Below, piece by piece: positions 34,948 to 43,482 of a DNA stretch of 64,000 nucleotides; the first letter of the stretch is position 1; each line of letters begins with the position of its first letter. Position numbers and translations under genes: made by a program. Below the pieces are notes generated by a model, which ran no database searches, was not told the origin of the DNA, and saw only the letters and a program-made list of their open reading frames with translations. The stretch is from Pseudomonas gingeri (GTDB lineage Bacteria; Pseudomonadota; Gammaproteobacteria; Pseudomonadales; Pseudomonadaceae), in the NCBI RefSeq assembly GCF_013385425.1, contig NZ_JACAQA010000005.1, forward strand, positions 230,344-294,343. Direction: 5' to 3'.

Positions 34948-36704
34948 TGGCTACGACCAATAACACGCTCACGGCGAATACCCAGACAGTTGTGAACATG
35001 GCCCTTGTCGTGAATGGCGTCCAGAAAATGGACGACGACCTGTCAGGGGTCAGCAAGAAAGTCGAAAGTTTCAAAAAGAGCCTGGAGGACAGCGGCCTGG
35101 GCGAGTTGGATCTCTCGGAGCTGTTCAAGGGCGAAGGCTTGGCCGCCCCTTTTGTCGAGGGCGTCAAGTCAGCGATCGAGGCGGAAAACAAGCTGGCCGA
35201 GGCCCGCAAGGGCGCCGAGGGATCTGATTCAGGGCCCACGGCAAAAAATCTGGCGAGCTTGAGTGAGGCGGTCGACAAGGTTTCCCTGAAGTTCGGCCAG
35301 GGCTTGTTGCCTGTGGTGAATTCCGTAGTGACGGCGTTGGTACCGCTGGTGAGCCGCGTCGCCGAGTTCGTGGCGGCCAATCCGAATCTGGTCCAGGGCC
35401 TGGCGGCGGGGGCGGTGGCGTTCACCGTCCTGCAAGGTGCGGTGGCCGGGGTGGCAGCGGTGGTGGGTGTGCTCGCTTCGCCGATCGGTTTGGTCGTGGT
35501 GGGCTTTGCCCTTGCCGCGGCGCTGATCGTTGCTTACTGGAAACCGATTTCAGGCTTTTTCATCGGACTTTGGGGCGATATCAAAGGCATGGCGGCCAGC
35601 TTCATGTCGGGATTGCAGGCGCTGCTCGATTGGTCGCCGATGCCGATGATCAGCGCGGGCTGGGAGACGATCAGCGTGTTTTTCGCCGGCCTTTGGCAGT
35701 CGATCACGACGGCAGCTACTTCGGTGTTCGACTTTTTCAAGGGGCTGTTTTCCTGGACGCCGCTGGGCCTGGTCATCGACAACTGGGGGGCTGTAACGGG
35801 GCTCTTCGATTCGATCTGGCGATTGCTCAAGGCCTTGGCCGTGCCGGTGATGGACTTTCTCAAGGGCGTGTTCGACTGGTCGCCGCTGGGGATGATCATT
35901 AATAACTGGGGGGCGATCAGCGCCTTTTTCGGTGAGCTCTGGGACACGATCAAAGTGGCAAGCGCACCGGCGGTGGATTTCCTCAAGATGCTGTTCGATT
36001 GGTCGCCGCTGGTGCTGGTCATCAATAACTGGGGCGCTATCAGCGCTTACTTCGACACGATCTGGGCCGCGTTGCAAGACACGGCGCAGTCGCTCAAGGA
36101 CTTCTTCCAGACCTTGTTCGACTGGTCTCCTGTCGGACTGATCGTCGCCAACTGGGAGCCCATCGGCAAGGTCTTTTCTGACTTGTGGGATGTACTGCAA
36201 AGCCTGGCGACACCGGTCATGGACTTTTTCCAGACGATGTTCGACTGGTCTCCGTTGGGGATGATCATCAAGAACTGGGATCCGATTGTCGCCTGGTTCG
36301 CTGGCTGGTGGAGCAAGTTGCAAACCTTCATCACGCCGATCAAGGCGTTGTTCAGTGGCGGTTTCGGCGACTTTGTCGCCAAGGTCACCGGCAAGGTCGA
36401 TGGCCTGGCGCAGCAACAAGAGGCCAGTAATGCCAAGGCGGCCAATGACAGCGGTTCTTCCTTCTGGAACTGGGGCGATTCGTCGAGCAGCAGCGACTCC
36501 GGTCTGACGGGCAACGGCAGCGGCCTTGTCCAGCAAACCGCCGCCAACAACCGCACGCAACTCGAAGGCGGCTTGACCGTGAACTTCAAGGACGCGCCAG
36601 CGGGCTTGCGCGTCGACCAAGCGCAAACCAATCAACCGGGCCTGGACCTGACGCCTCGCGTCGGCTATCGCTCGCTTTCCTACGGAGGTTCCTATGGCGA
36701 CTAG
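34947..36704 (+). CDS. Tail tape measure protein
   Basis: 585 residues. A helical, charged N-terminal 150 residues, a hydrophobic central section (about 150-200), six tandem 41-residue repeats beginning DWSPLG and centred on NNWGAI (residues about 228-473), then a Gln/Ser-rich C-terminal part. It runs down the inside of the tube and sets tail length; the protein is much shorter than phage tape measures, matching a short tailocin. ATG was chosen over an in-frame GTG because it overlaps the chaperone stop (TGATG). It overlaps the next gene by 11 bases. Confidence 0.9.
   Translation: MATTNNTLTANTQTVVNMALVVNGVQKMDDDLSGVSKKVESFKKSLEDSGLGELDLSELFKGEGLAAPFVEGVKSAIEAENKLAEARKGAEGSDSGPTAKNLASLSEAVDKVSLKFGQGLLPVVNSVVTALVPLVSRVAEFVAANPNLVQGLAAGAVAFTVLQGAVAGVAAVVGVLASPIGLVVVGFALAAALIVAYWKPISGFFIGLWGDIKGMAASFMSGLQALLDWSPMPMISAGWETISVFFAGLWQSITTAATSVFDFFKGLFSWTPLGLVIDNWGAVTGLFDSIWRLLKALAVPVMDFLKGVFDWSPLGMIINNWGAISAFFGELWDTIKVASAPAVDFLKMLFDWSPLVLVINNWGAISAYFDTIWAALQDTAQSLKDFFQTLFDWSPVGLIVANWEPIGKVFSDLWDVLQSLATPVMDFFQTMFDWSPLGMIIKNWDPIVAWFAGWWSKLQTFITPIKALFSGGFGDFVAKVTGKVDGLAQQQEASNAKAANDSGSSFWNWGDSSSSSDSGLTGNGSGLVQQTAANNRTQLEGGLTVNFKDAPAGLRVDQAQTNQPGLDLTPRVGYRSLSYGGSYGD
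35628..36365 (+). repeat. Six 123-bp coding repeats in the tape measure gene
   Basis: Six contiguous units of 41 codons, each starting with DWSP (or SWTP) and carrying a NNW/NW motif at position 11-12 and a final hydrophobic (D/K)FxxxxF segment. Copies are diverged but keep exact length. DNA identity between units is partial, with repeated runs such as GACTGGTCTCCG. Confidence 0.9.
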
Positions 36705-37980
36705 CTGGCGTGATCGTTTGTTGCCGGCGTCGTTTCGCGGCGTGCCCTTCTGGGTCGATCAGGCGAAAAACCCGGTCGGCCAGAAAGGCCAGTTGCATGA
36801 ATACCCGCAGCGCGACCGGTCGTTTTTTGAAGGTCTCGGCCAGCAGTCGAAGATCTATGAACTGACCGCCTTTATCGTTGGCGCCGATTGCCTTGAGAAG
36901 CGTGACGCGCTGCTCAAGGCACTGGAGGAGGGCAGCGGCGAACTGGTTCACCCGTGGCAGGGGCGGATGCAGGTCAAGGTCGGTGAATGCGACATGACCC
37001 AGACCCGCAAGGATGGCGGGTTGGTGACCTTCAACCTGAAGTTCTATCCGGATGAACCGCTGCAGTTCCCCAAGGCCGTCGTCAACACCCAGAAGCAATT
37101 GCAGGTGGCGTCGGACAAATTGCTCGACGCTTCGGTGGCGCGTTTCGATGGGGCGATGTCGCAGATCAACCAGGCGCGGATCGGCCTGGAAAACCTGCGC
37201 AAGGGGATTACTCTGGCGTATCACGTGATCGAGCAGGAGTTGCAACCGCTGATCGAGACGTACGCGAACATCTATGCCCTGGTTCGCACGGTCAAGGAGT
37301 TCCCCCAGCAAGTGAGTGCCGCGGTTAAAAGCGTGCTGGGGGAATTCAACGGATTGGTGGGCGAAGTCAAAAGCGTTGTGGGCGAAGTTCGGGGCTTGAA
37401 AGACTTTGCCGTCCAGGGTTATCACGGAATGCTGGCCGACCTGTCGAAACAGGTCAAGGACGCCAAGTCCCTCGACGCCTCAAAACTGACCATTGGCAAG
37501 GACTCCGCCGCGGCCTCACAGGCCACGGTAAACCTGATCCAGGATGCCTTGCTGGTCCAGATCTCCCAGTTTGTCTCAATGATCCCGGTGGCGACGCCGG
37601 CGGTGAAGCTGACGAGCACGCCGTCGCTGGCCCAGCAAGCCCAGCAGCCGGTGCAACGGGCCGATGTGCCGGTGGTCGACGATGTGCTGGCGCTGCGTGA
37701 CAGCCTCAACGACGTGATCTGGCAGGCGGCGCTCAAGGCCGACGCGGTGCAGTACCAGGCACTCAGTACCGTCCGCCAGGCCCTGACGCAGCATCTCAAT
37801 GCAGTGGCATCCAACGGGGTGCGGCTGGTTGACCTGACCCCCAAGAGCACCCAGCCGGCCCTGGTCGTGTCTTACCAGAAGCTCGGTGATGCCACGCGGG
37901 TGGGTGAGGTGGTGCAGCGCAACCGGATTTCGCACCCCGGTTTCATACCGCCGGTACCGTTGCAGGTCTCCAAGGAGTAA
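36694..37980 (+). CDS. DNA circularisation/tail protein GpN-like
   Basis: 428 residues. The N-terminal domain (LLPASFRGVPFWVDQAKNPVG, GRRQHLHEYPQRDRSF-like segment, then GLGQQSKIYELTAFIVG) is the PF07157 DNA-circularisation domain of Mu gp43/GpN. A long helical region with hydrophobic repeats follows. In tailocins this protein has no DNA to circularise and is thought to be part of the hub/baseplate. It starts inside the tape measure gene. Confidence 0.85.
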   Translation: MATSWRDRLLPASFRGVPFWVDQAKNPVGQKGQLHEYPQRDRSFFEGLGQQSKIYELTAFIVGADCLEKRDALLKALEEGSGELVHPWQGRMQVKVGECDMTQTRKDGGLVTFNLKFYPDEPLQFPKAVVNTQKQLQVASDKLLDASVARFDGAMSQINQARIGLENLRKGITLAYHVIEQELQPLIETYANIYALVRTVKEFPQQVSAAVKSVLGEFNGLVGEVKSVVGEVRGLKDFAVQGYHGMLADLSKQVKDAKSLDASKLTIGKDSAAASQATVNLIQDALLVQISQFVSMIPVATPAVKLTSTPSLAQQAQQPVQRADVPVVDDVLALRDSLNDVIWQAALKADAVQYQALSTVRQALTQHLNAVASNGVRLVDLTPKSTQPALVVSYQKLGDATRVGEVVQRNRISHPGFIPPVPLQVSKE

Positions 37981-37983
37981 GTC

Positions 37984-39030
37984 ATGAACGACATCGACAA
38001 CGCTGTCGTCCTGTTGGTCGACGGCCTGAGTTATGAGGGCTGGAAGACCATCGAGATCACGGCCGATCTCGAACGTCAGTTCCGTACCTTCAAGCTCGGT
38101 ATCACCTGGAAATGGCCGGGACAGACCCAGGCCCTGCCGATCAAGGCCGGTGCCCGTTGTTCGGTCATGATCGGCTGCGACCAGATCCTGACCGGTTACG
38201 TGTTCAAGGCGCCCATCAGCTATGACGGCAATCAGATCAGCCTGACCGTCGAGGGCAGTTCGCTGACCCAGGACCTGGTGGATTGCGCGGCCATCAACCA
38301 GCCGAGCCAATGGCGTGAACAGAGCGTGCTGAAGATCGTCGAGGCGTTGGCCAAGCCCTACAAGGTCAACGTGCGCAGCGAGATCCCGGAAACCACCAAA
38401 CTGCAGACCCACAGCATCGTGCCGGGGGAGACGGTGTTCAAGTCCATCGACCGCTTGCTGACTTTGTATCGGGTGTTCTCCACCGATGATGCGGCCGGCA
38501 ACCTGGTACTCGCCAAGCCCGGCAGTGCAGGGCGGGCGACTGATGTACTGGAGTTGGGCAAGAACATTCTTTCGGCCAATACGCCGAGGGACTACAGCAA
38601 GGTGTTCTCCGAGTACCGGGTGATCGGCCAGCACAAGGGCAGCGACCAGAACAGCGGCACTGCAGTGAGCGAAGTTTCCGGAGTGTCCAGCGAGACCAGT
38701 CCGGATCGCCAGCGCGTCACGGTGATCAGCGAAAGCGCGCAGATCACTCCAGTGCTGGCCCAGCAACGGGCTGACTGGGAACGGGCGACACGCCGCGCCA
38801 AGGCCCTGACGACCACCTACACCGTGCAAGGCTGGCGACAGTCCAACGGTGATCTGTGGCGACACAACCTGACCGTGCGGGTCAAGGATCCGGTGCTGGA
38901 CGTGGACCAGGACATGCTTATCTCCAAGGTGACCTGGTCGTTGTCCGCACAGGGCTCGATCACCACCCTGGTGGTGGCGCCGCCGCAGGTCTTCGATGCC
39001 ACGCCGGCACCTGCGAAGGCCACGAAGTAG
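37984..39030 (+). CDS. Baseplate hub protein GpP-like
   Basis: 348 residues. The start MNDIDNAVVLLVDGLSYEGWKTIEI and a late-control-D-like core (LTVEGSSLTQDLVDCAA, KPYKVNVRSEIPE) match Mu gp44/GpP. The family forms the trimeric hub at the tube's lower end, with a T4 gp27-like fold. It starts four bases past the previous stop. A REP-type repeat pair separates it from the next tail gene. Confidence 0.85.
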   Translation: MNDIDNAVVLLVDGLSYEGWKTIEITADLERQFRTFKLGITWKWPGQTQALPIKAGARCSVMIGCDQILTGYVFKAPISYDGNQISLTVEGSSLTQDLVDCAAINQPSQWREQSVLKIVEALAKPYKVNVRSEIPETTKLQTHSIVPGETVFKSIDRLLTLYRVFSTDDAAGNLVLAKPGSAGRATDVLELGKNILSANTPRDYSKVFSEYRVIGQHKGSDQNSGTAVSEVSGVSSETSPDRQRVTVISESAQITPVLAQQRADWERATRRAKALTTTYTVQGWRQSNGDLWRHNLTVRVKDPVLDVDQDMLISKVTWSLSAQGSITTLVVAPPQVFDATPAPAKATK

Positions 39031-39060
39031 TTATTCCTATCTTATTCGGATGCTGTTCCA

Positions 39061-39162
39061 CCGCCTTCGCGGGCAAGCTCCGCTCCCACAATGTCCGTGT
39101 TTGGCCGAAAGTTCGCGGCGTGACATCAACCCTGTGGGAGCGGAGCTTGCCCGCGAAGGCGG
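39061..39162. repeat. REP-type inverted repeat inside the tail operon
   Basis: Two perfect 30-base arms (CCGCCTTCGCGGGCAAGCTC... and its exact complement) around a 42-base centre. It lies between two baseplate genes in one operon. Such elements are normally found between transcription units and make stable hairpins. Confidence 0.9.
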
Positions 39163-39196
39163 CCTTCCTGACACACCGCTTGCCCAAGGAATCCCC

Positions 39197-39706
39197 ATGA
39201 GCCTACTGACACGCCTGCTGGCGCGCGGCACTGTCGTGCTCGCCAACTCGGCCAACAAACTGCAATCGCTGCAAATGCGCCTGACCGCCGGTGAAGTGAA
39301 CGACGACATGGAGCACTTCGAACCCTACGGCTTCACCAGCAACCCGCTGGCCGGCGCCGAAGGCATTGCCACCTTTCTCGGCGGCGACCGTTCCCACGCT
39401 ATCGTCCTGGTGGTCGCCGACCGCCGTTACCGCCTGCAGAACCTCGCCCCCGGCGAAATCGCCCTCTACACCGATGAGGGCGACAAGATCCACTTCAAGC
39501 GTGGCCGGATCATCGATATCGAAACCGGCACCCTGAACATTCGCGCCGGTACCGCGGTGAACATCGACACCCCGAGCCTGACCCAGACCGGCAAGATCGT
39601 CTCCCAGGGCGACCAGGTCGCCGGTGGCATCAGCCAGATGAAACATTTGCACGGCGGCATCCAGCCGGGTAACGGCCAGACCGGCGCGCCGACGGGAGGT
39701 GCCTGA
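39197..39706 (+). CDS. Baseplate assembly protein Gp45-like (spike)
   Basis: 169 residues. N-terminal LLARGTVVLANSANKLQSLQMRL and the beta-rich FLGGDRSHAIVLVVADRRYRLQNLAPGEIALYTDEG match Mu gp45 (PF06890), the tail spike/puncture protein with a beta-helical end (IRAGTAVNIDTPSLTQTG). AAGGA lies seven bases before the ATG. A frame that reads in-phase through the REP from 38996 was rejected as it has no site and covers repeat DNA. The stop overlaps the next start. Confidence 0.88.
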   Translation: MSLLTRLLARGTVVLANSANKLQSLQMRLTAGEVNDDMEHFEPYGFTSNPLAGAEGIATFLGGDRSHAIVLVVADRRYRLQNLAPGEIALYTDEGDKIHFKRGRIIDIETGTLNIRAGTAVNIDTPSLTQTGKIVSQGDQVAGGISQMKHLHGGIQPGNGQTGAPTGGA

Positions 39707-40104
39707 TGTTCGTGTCCAACGACCTGAAGACGGCGCTGACCCGTTCGGTGCTGATCAGCCTGTTTAGCTGGCGTCGCGCCAATACCGATGACCCGATCGA
39801 TGACGATGAGCGTTTCGGTTGGTGGGGCGACAGTTTTCCCTCGGTGACCGACGACCGTATCGGCTCGCGGCTGTGGCTGTTGCGGCGGGTCAAGCTCACT
39901 GCACAGACCCAACTCGACGCCGAGTTCTATGCCCGCGAAGCCTTGCAATGGCTGCTCGACGACGGCCATTGCAGCGCCATCGACATTCAAACCGAACGGC
40001 TCGACGCCCAGCGACTGAACCTGCGTACGGTTCTGACCCTGGCCAGCGGCGAGCGCCTGGATATCAACCCGAACCATAGTTGGCAGGTGACTTATGCCGT
40101 TTGA
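39706..40104 (+). CDS. Baseplate protein Gp46-like
   Basis: 132 residues. The ALTRSVLISLFSWRRANTDDPI and RFGWWGDSFP blocks near the N-terminus, and a C-terminal LNLRTVLTLASGERLDINPN, match phage Mu gp46 (PF07409), a T4 gp25-like wedge protein. Its ATG overlaps the previous stop (TGATG), and it overlaps the next gene by 11 bases. Confidence 0.88.
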   Translation: MFVSNDLKTALTRSVLISLFSWRRANTDDPIDDDERFGWWGDSFPSVTDDRIGSRLWLLRRVKLTAQTQLDAEFYAREALQWLLDDGHCSAIDIQTERLDAQRLNLRTVLTLASGERLDINPNHSWQVTYAV

Positions 40105-41134
40105 AACCCCTTCGCTACCGGTGTTGATCAGCCGCACCCAAGGCGACCTGGCCGGCGATTCGCTGCGCCAGTCCGATGCACAGGTCCTGGCCCGCACCCT
40201 GGGTGGCGCGGCCTTCGGCCTCTACGGCTACCTCGACTGGATCGCTGATCAGATCCTGCCTGACACCGCCGATGACACCACCCTGGAACGCATTGCCGAG
40301 CTGCGTTTGCATCAACCCCGCAAGGCGGCGCAATCGGCCAGCGGCAGCGTCAGCTATACCGCGGCGGCGGGGGCAGTGCTCGATGCCGGGACCTTGCTGC
40401 AGACCAGTGATGGACGCAGTTACACCGTGACGGTGGGTGGCACCACCAGCGGCGGGACCAATACCGCGCAGATCCAGGCGCTGGATGCCGGCAGCCTGGG
40501 GAATGGCGATGCCGGCCTGACCCTGTTTCCGGTGCAGCCGGTGCAAGGGATCGGCAATACCTTCACGGTGCTGGCGCCTGGCTTGAGCGGTGGTGTGGCA
40601 GCGGAAAGTATCGAATCGTTGCGGGCTCGGGTGATCAGTTCCTATCGCATTGTTCCCAATGGCGGTTCGGCGGCCGACTACGAAACCTGGGCACTGGAGT
40701 GTCCGGGGATTACCCGGGCCTGGTGTCGCGGCAGCTACCTGGGACCGGGCACCGTCGGCTTGTTCGTGATGCGCGACGATGATCCGGTGCCGCTGCCGGA
40801 CGATGGGCAACTGGCGTTGGTCCAGGCCTATATCGACCCGTTGCGCCCGGTGACCGCCGAGTTGCATGTACTGGCGCCGGTGTTGGTCCCGGTGACCTAC
40901 ACCTTGCGCCTGATCCCGGATACCAGTGCCATCCGCGCAGCCGTCGAGGCCGAGTTGCAGGACCTGCATGATCGTGAGGCGGGCCTGGGCGACACGCTGT
41001 TGCTGACCCATATCGCCGAGTCGATCAGCAGTGCCAGCGGCGAGCAGGATCACCTGCTGGTCTCGCCGTCCGCCGATGTGCCAGCCGCCACCAACCAGTT
41101 GCTGACTTTCGGAGGTTGCGTATGGCTGGAGTAA
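40094..41134 (+). CDS. Baseplate J-like protein (Gp47-like)
   Basis: 346 residues. The early motif GLYGYLDWIADQILPDTADD, central ESIESLRARVISSYRIVPNGGSAADYETWAL, and C-terminal AESISSASGEQDHLLVSPSAD are those of the baseplate J family (PF04865). It builds the outer baseplate wedge. It overlaps the Gp46-like gene by 11 bases and its end overlaps the next gene start by 13, so the order is tightly coupled. Confidence 0.92.
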   Translation: MPFETPSLPVLISRTQGDLAGDSLRQSDAQVLARTLGGAAFGLYGYLDWIADQILPDTADDTTLERIAELRLHQPRKAAQSASGSVSYTAAAGAVLDAGTLLQTSDGRSYTVTVGGTTSGGTNTAQIQALDAGSLGNGDAGLTLFPVQPVQGIGNTFTVLAPGLSGGVAAESIESLRARVISSYRIVPNGGSAADYETWALECPGITRAWCRGSYLGPGTVGLFVMRDDDPVPLPDDGQLALVQAYIDPLRPVTAELHVLAPVLVPVTYTLRLIPDTSAIRAAVEAELQDLHDREAGLGDTLLLTHIAESISSASGEQDHLLVSPSADVPAATNQLLTFGGCVWLE

Positions 41135-41721
41135 GAACGGCCGAGCAATACCAGGAGCAGTTGCGCAGCCTGCTGCCGGCGGGGCCGGCCTGGGATCCGG
41201 AGCAAGTGCCGGAGATCCAGCAGGTGCTGCTGGGGATCGCCCAGGAGCTGGCGCGGGTTGATGCCCGGGCCGTGGACCTGATCAACGAAGTGGACCCGGT
41301 GACGGTCAGTGAACTGGTGCCGGGTTGGGAACGGGTGATGAACCTGCCCGACCCGTGCCTGGGGCCCACTCCCTTGTTCGACGATCGCCGTGTGGCGGTG
41401 CGTCGGCGGTTGTTGGCGGTGGGGGGGCAGAGTGTCGGTTACTTCATCGATATCGCCCGCAGCCAGGGCTATCCGAACGCCAGCGTGACCGAATATCAAG
41501 CCCCGCGCATGGGGCGGTCGCGGTTCGGCAAGGCGTGCTTTGGCACCTGGCAGGCGCAGTTCATGTGGACGCTCAACACGGGTGGCCGACTGCTTCTGGG
41601 CCGGCGTTTCGGCGCGAGCTATTGGGGCGAGCGTTTTGGCGCCAACCCGGGTAGTGCCCTGGAGTGCCTGATACATCGCAGTGCACCGGCGAATACGCTG
41701 GTGCATATCAATTATGACTAG
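41122..41721 (+). CDS. Baseplate-proximal protein Gp48/YmfQ-like (DUF2313)
   Basis: 199 residues. An N-terminal helical domain (EQYQEQLRSLLPAGPAW) and a conserved centre (VRRRLLAVGGQSVGYFIDIARSQGYPNASVTEY) match DUF2313 of Mu gp48, thought to link the fibre to the baseplate. GGAGG lies six bases before this ATG; a TTG two codons earlier is not preferred. It is followed closely by the fibre gene. Confidence 0.87.
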   Translation: MAGVRTAEQYQEQLRSLLPAGPAWDPEQVPEIQQVLLGIAQELARVDARAVDLINEVDPVTVSELVPGWERVMNLPDPCLGPTPLFDDRRVAVRRRLLAVGGQSVGYFIDIARSQGYPNASVTEYQAPRMGRSRFGKACFGTWQAQFMWTLNTGGRLLLGRRFGASYWGERFGANPGSALECLIHRSAPANTLVHINYD

Positions 41722-41732
41722 AGGATAGAAAC

Positions 41733-42905
41733 GTGGATTATCCAAAAAGCGTCCCCAGCGTTGGGCTGGTGAATGGCAAGTTTGTTGATGAAAACCCGGT
41801 GAATGGAACACCGGGGTCGTTGATTCCGGCTGAGTGGGGGAACGCGGTTACTACCGAAATACTGGGTGTGATTCAGCAAGCCGGATTAACTCCTAATGAA
41901 GTTGATAATGGTCAATTGGCTAATGCAATTTTGACGATTGTTACAAATAATACCCCAGGGTCTGCGACGGAGATCACTGCTGGGATATTGAAATTATCCA
42001 CTGGGACTCAGGTAATTGCAGGAACTGACGATGCAACTGCTGTGACCCCCAAAAAACTTCTACAGAAGCTGGTAGCTTATATAGCCCAGGCGACTGAAGC
42101 TGCTCCTGGTTGGGCCAAGGTTGCCACACAAGCTCTTACCAACGCTGGTGTGGACGATGTGACAATAGTGACACCGAAAAAATTGGCAGTTGCTACTCAG
42201 TCGCAGATACTGACCGCCTTCACCACGGCCGGTAATGCGCCATCGTTCACGCTGACACCTTCTCCTGCCGTCACCGCTTATGTAGCAAATCAGCGATTTC
42301 GCGTGAAGTTCAGTGCAGCAGGTGTTGGCAATGACACCCTGAATATTTCTGGGTTAGGTGCGAAAACCCTGAAACAATACGATTCCAGCGGTAACAAAAT
42401 CGCAGTGGTCCTCGCCGCTGGACAGCTCGCTGATGTCGAGTATGACGGAACCGACATCGTTGTTCTTGATCCGTTGCCACTGAGTACTCTTCCCGCTGGG
42501 ACCATTATTTCTTCCGCTACCTCCGCGGCGCCGTCGGGTTATTTGATAGCAAATGGTGCTGCGATATCTCGTACAACATATGCGGCGCTGTTCTCTGCTA
42601 TTGGTACCGTCTTTGGGGGAGGCGACGGGTCAACCACATTCAATTTACCTGACTTGCGTGGCGAATTTGTTCGCGGCTGGGACGCTGGGCGTGGAGTTGA
42701 TGTGGGTCGTACTTTCGGGTCCTTTCAAATAGATGCGTTTTCGAGTCATACCCATGCACAAGATAGCCGCACAATTCTTGGCGTGGTTGGGGCCGCAGCC
42801 CAAGTTGGTGGCTCCAACGGTATTAATGGTGGGACTACTAGCGCCACTGGTGGGGTTGAAACTCGTCCGCGTAACCTTGCTTTGTTGTATTGCATTAAAT
42901 ATTGA
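41733..42905 (+). CDS. Tail fibre protein with collar domain
   Basis: 390 residues. N-terminal baseplate-binding part MDYPKSVPSVGLVNGKFVDENPVNGTPG, repeated ATAVTPKKL/TIVTPKKL fibre blocks (about 110-160), then a C-terminal phage collar/lectin-like region (SGYLIANGAAISRTTYAALF, FNLPDLRGEFVRGWDAGR, HTHA). The C-terminus should bind the O-antigen or LPS of target strains. It starts with GTG behind GAGGA. GC content is lower than that of neighbouring tail genes and codon use is different, showing recent exchange. Confidence 0.9.
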   Translation: MDYPKSVPSVGLVNGKFVDENPVNGTPGSLIPAEWGNAVTTEILGVIQQAGLTPNEVDNGQLANAILTIVTNNTPGSATEITAGILKLSTGTQVIAGTDDATAVTPKKLLQKLVAYIAQATEAAPGWAKVATQALTNAGVDDVTIVTPKKLAVATQSQILTAFTTAGNAPSFTLTPSPAVTAYVANQRFRVKFSAAGVGNDTLNISGLGAKTLKQYDSSGNKIAVVLAAGQLADVEYDGTDIVVLDPLPLSTLPAGTIISSATSAAPSGYLIANGAAISRTTYAALFSAIGTVFGGGDGSTTFNLPDLRGEFVRGWDAGRGVDVGRTFGSFQIDAFSSHTHAQDSRTILGVVGAAAQVGGSNGINGGTTSATGGVETRPRNLALLYCIKY

Positions 42906-42913
42906 GGAAAGAA

Positions 42914-43423
42914 ATGAAAATTTATAATTCACACCCTGTTACTGGCGAATATTTGGGCGATAGTTTAGCTGATTCTGACCCGCTCGATGAGGGCCGCTGG
43001 CTTATTCCCGCTAATGCGTACACCGATGCGCCACCCGTCACAGGAAAGAATAAAGTAGCTGTTCGCGACGGCGGCGCATGGAAGGTTGTTGATGACTATC
43101 GCGGTACCGTCTATTACATCGGTAGCCAAGATCCATATGTGATTGAAGATCTTGGTTTAACCGTTCCAGTGGATGCAACCGATACGCCACCACCTCCTAC
43201 ATCTGTCGAGCTAACCGCACTGGCCTTAGGTCGTCGCGATGGGTTGCTGGGGGTAGCTGCCATTCGAATTGCTCCATTGCAAGATGCATTTGATCTGGGT
43301 TTAGCTACAGACGCTGACACTGAGAGCCTGCACGCTTGGAAACAGTACCGGATTGCAGTCAACCGAATTGATCAGCAGCCCGGATTCCCAGCATCGATTG
43401 ACTGGCCCGCACCACCGGCCTGA
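42914..43423 (+). CDS. Tail fibre assembly chaperone
   Basis: 169 residues, beginning MKIYNSHPVTGEYLGDSLADSDPLDEGRWLIP and with C-terminal AWKQYRIAVNRIDQQPGFPASIDWPAPP, a classical fibre-assembly (Tfa/Caudo_TAP) ending. It folds the partner fibre and is normally swapped together with it. GAGGAAAG precedes the ATG; an upstream TTG at 42902 was not chosen because it lies within the fibre stop. Low GC like the fibre gene, then base composition returns to the local norm at the end. Confidence 0.88.
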   Translation: MKIYNSHPVTGEYLGDSLADSDPLDEGRWLIPANAYTDAPPVTGKNKVAVRDGGAWKVVDDYRGTVYYIGSQDPYVIEDLGLTVPVDATDTPPPPTSVELTALALGRRDGLLGVAAIRIAPLQDAFDLGLATDADTESLHAWKQYRIAVNRIDQQPGFPASIDWPAPPA

Positions 43424-43440
43424 TCAAAAACCAGGCCACC

Positions 43441-43467
43441 ACCCGCCGCCATCGAGCGGTTTTTTTG
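43441..43467 (+). terminator. Hairpin with T-run before the endolysin gene
   Basis: A short GCCGC/GCGGT stem around CATCGA followed by TTTTTTT, about 15 bases before the endolysin ATG. Weaker than other intrinsic terminators in the window. Confidence 0.45.
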
Positions 43468-43482
43468 TGCTCGGAGAAAGCC

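Noticed and set aside
38996..39196. N-terminal extension of the Gp45-like protein by 67 codons
   Set aside because: The extension runs through the REP doublet, lacks a ribosome site, and the shorter start has AAGGA at normal spacing.
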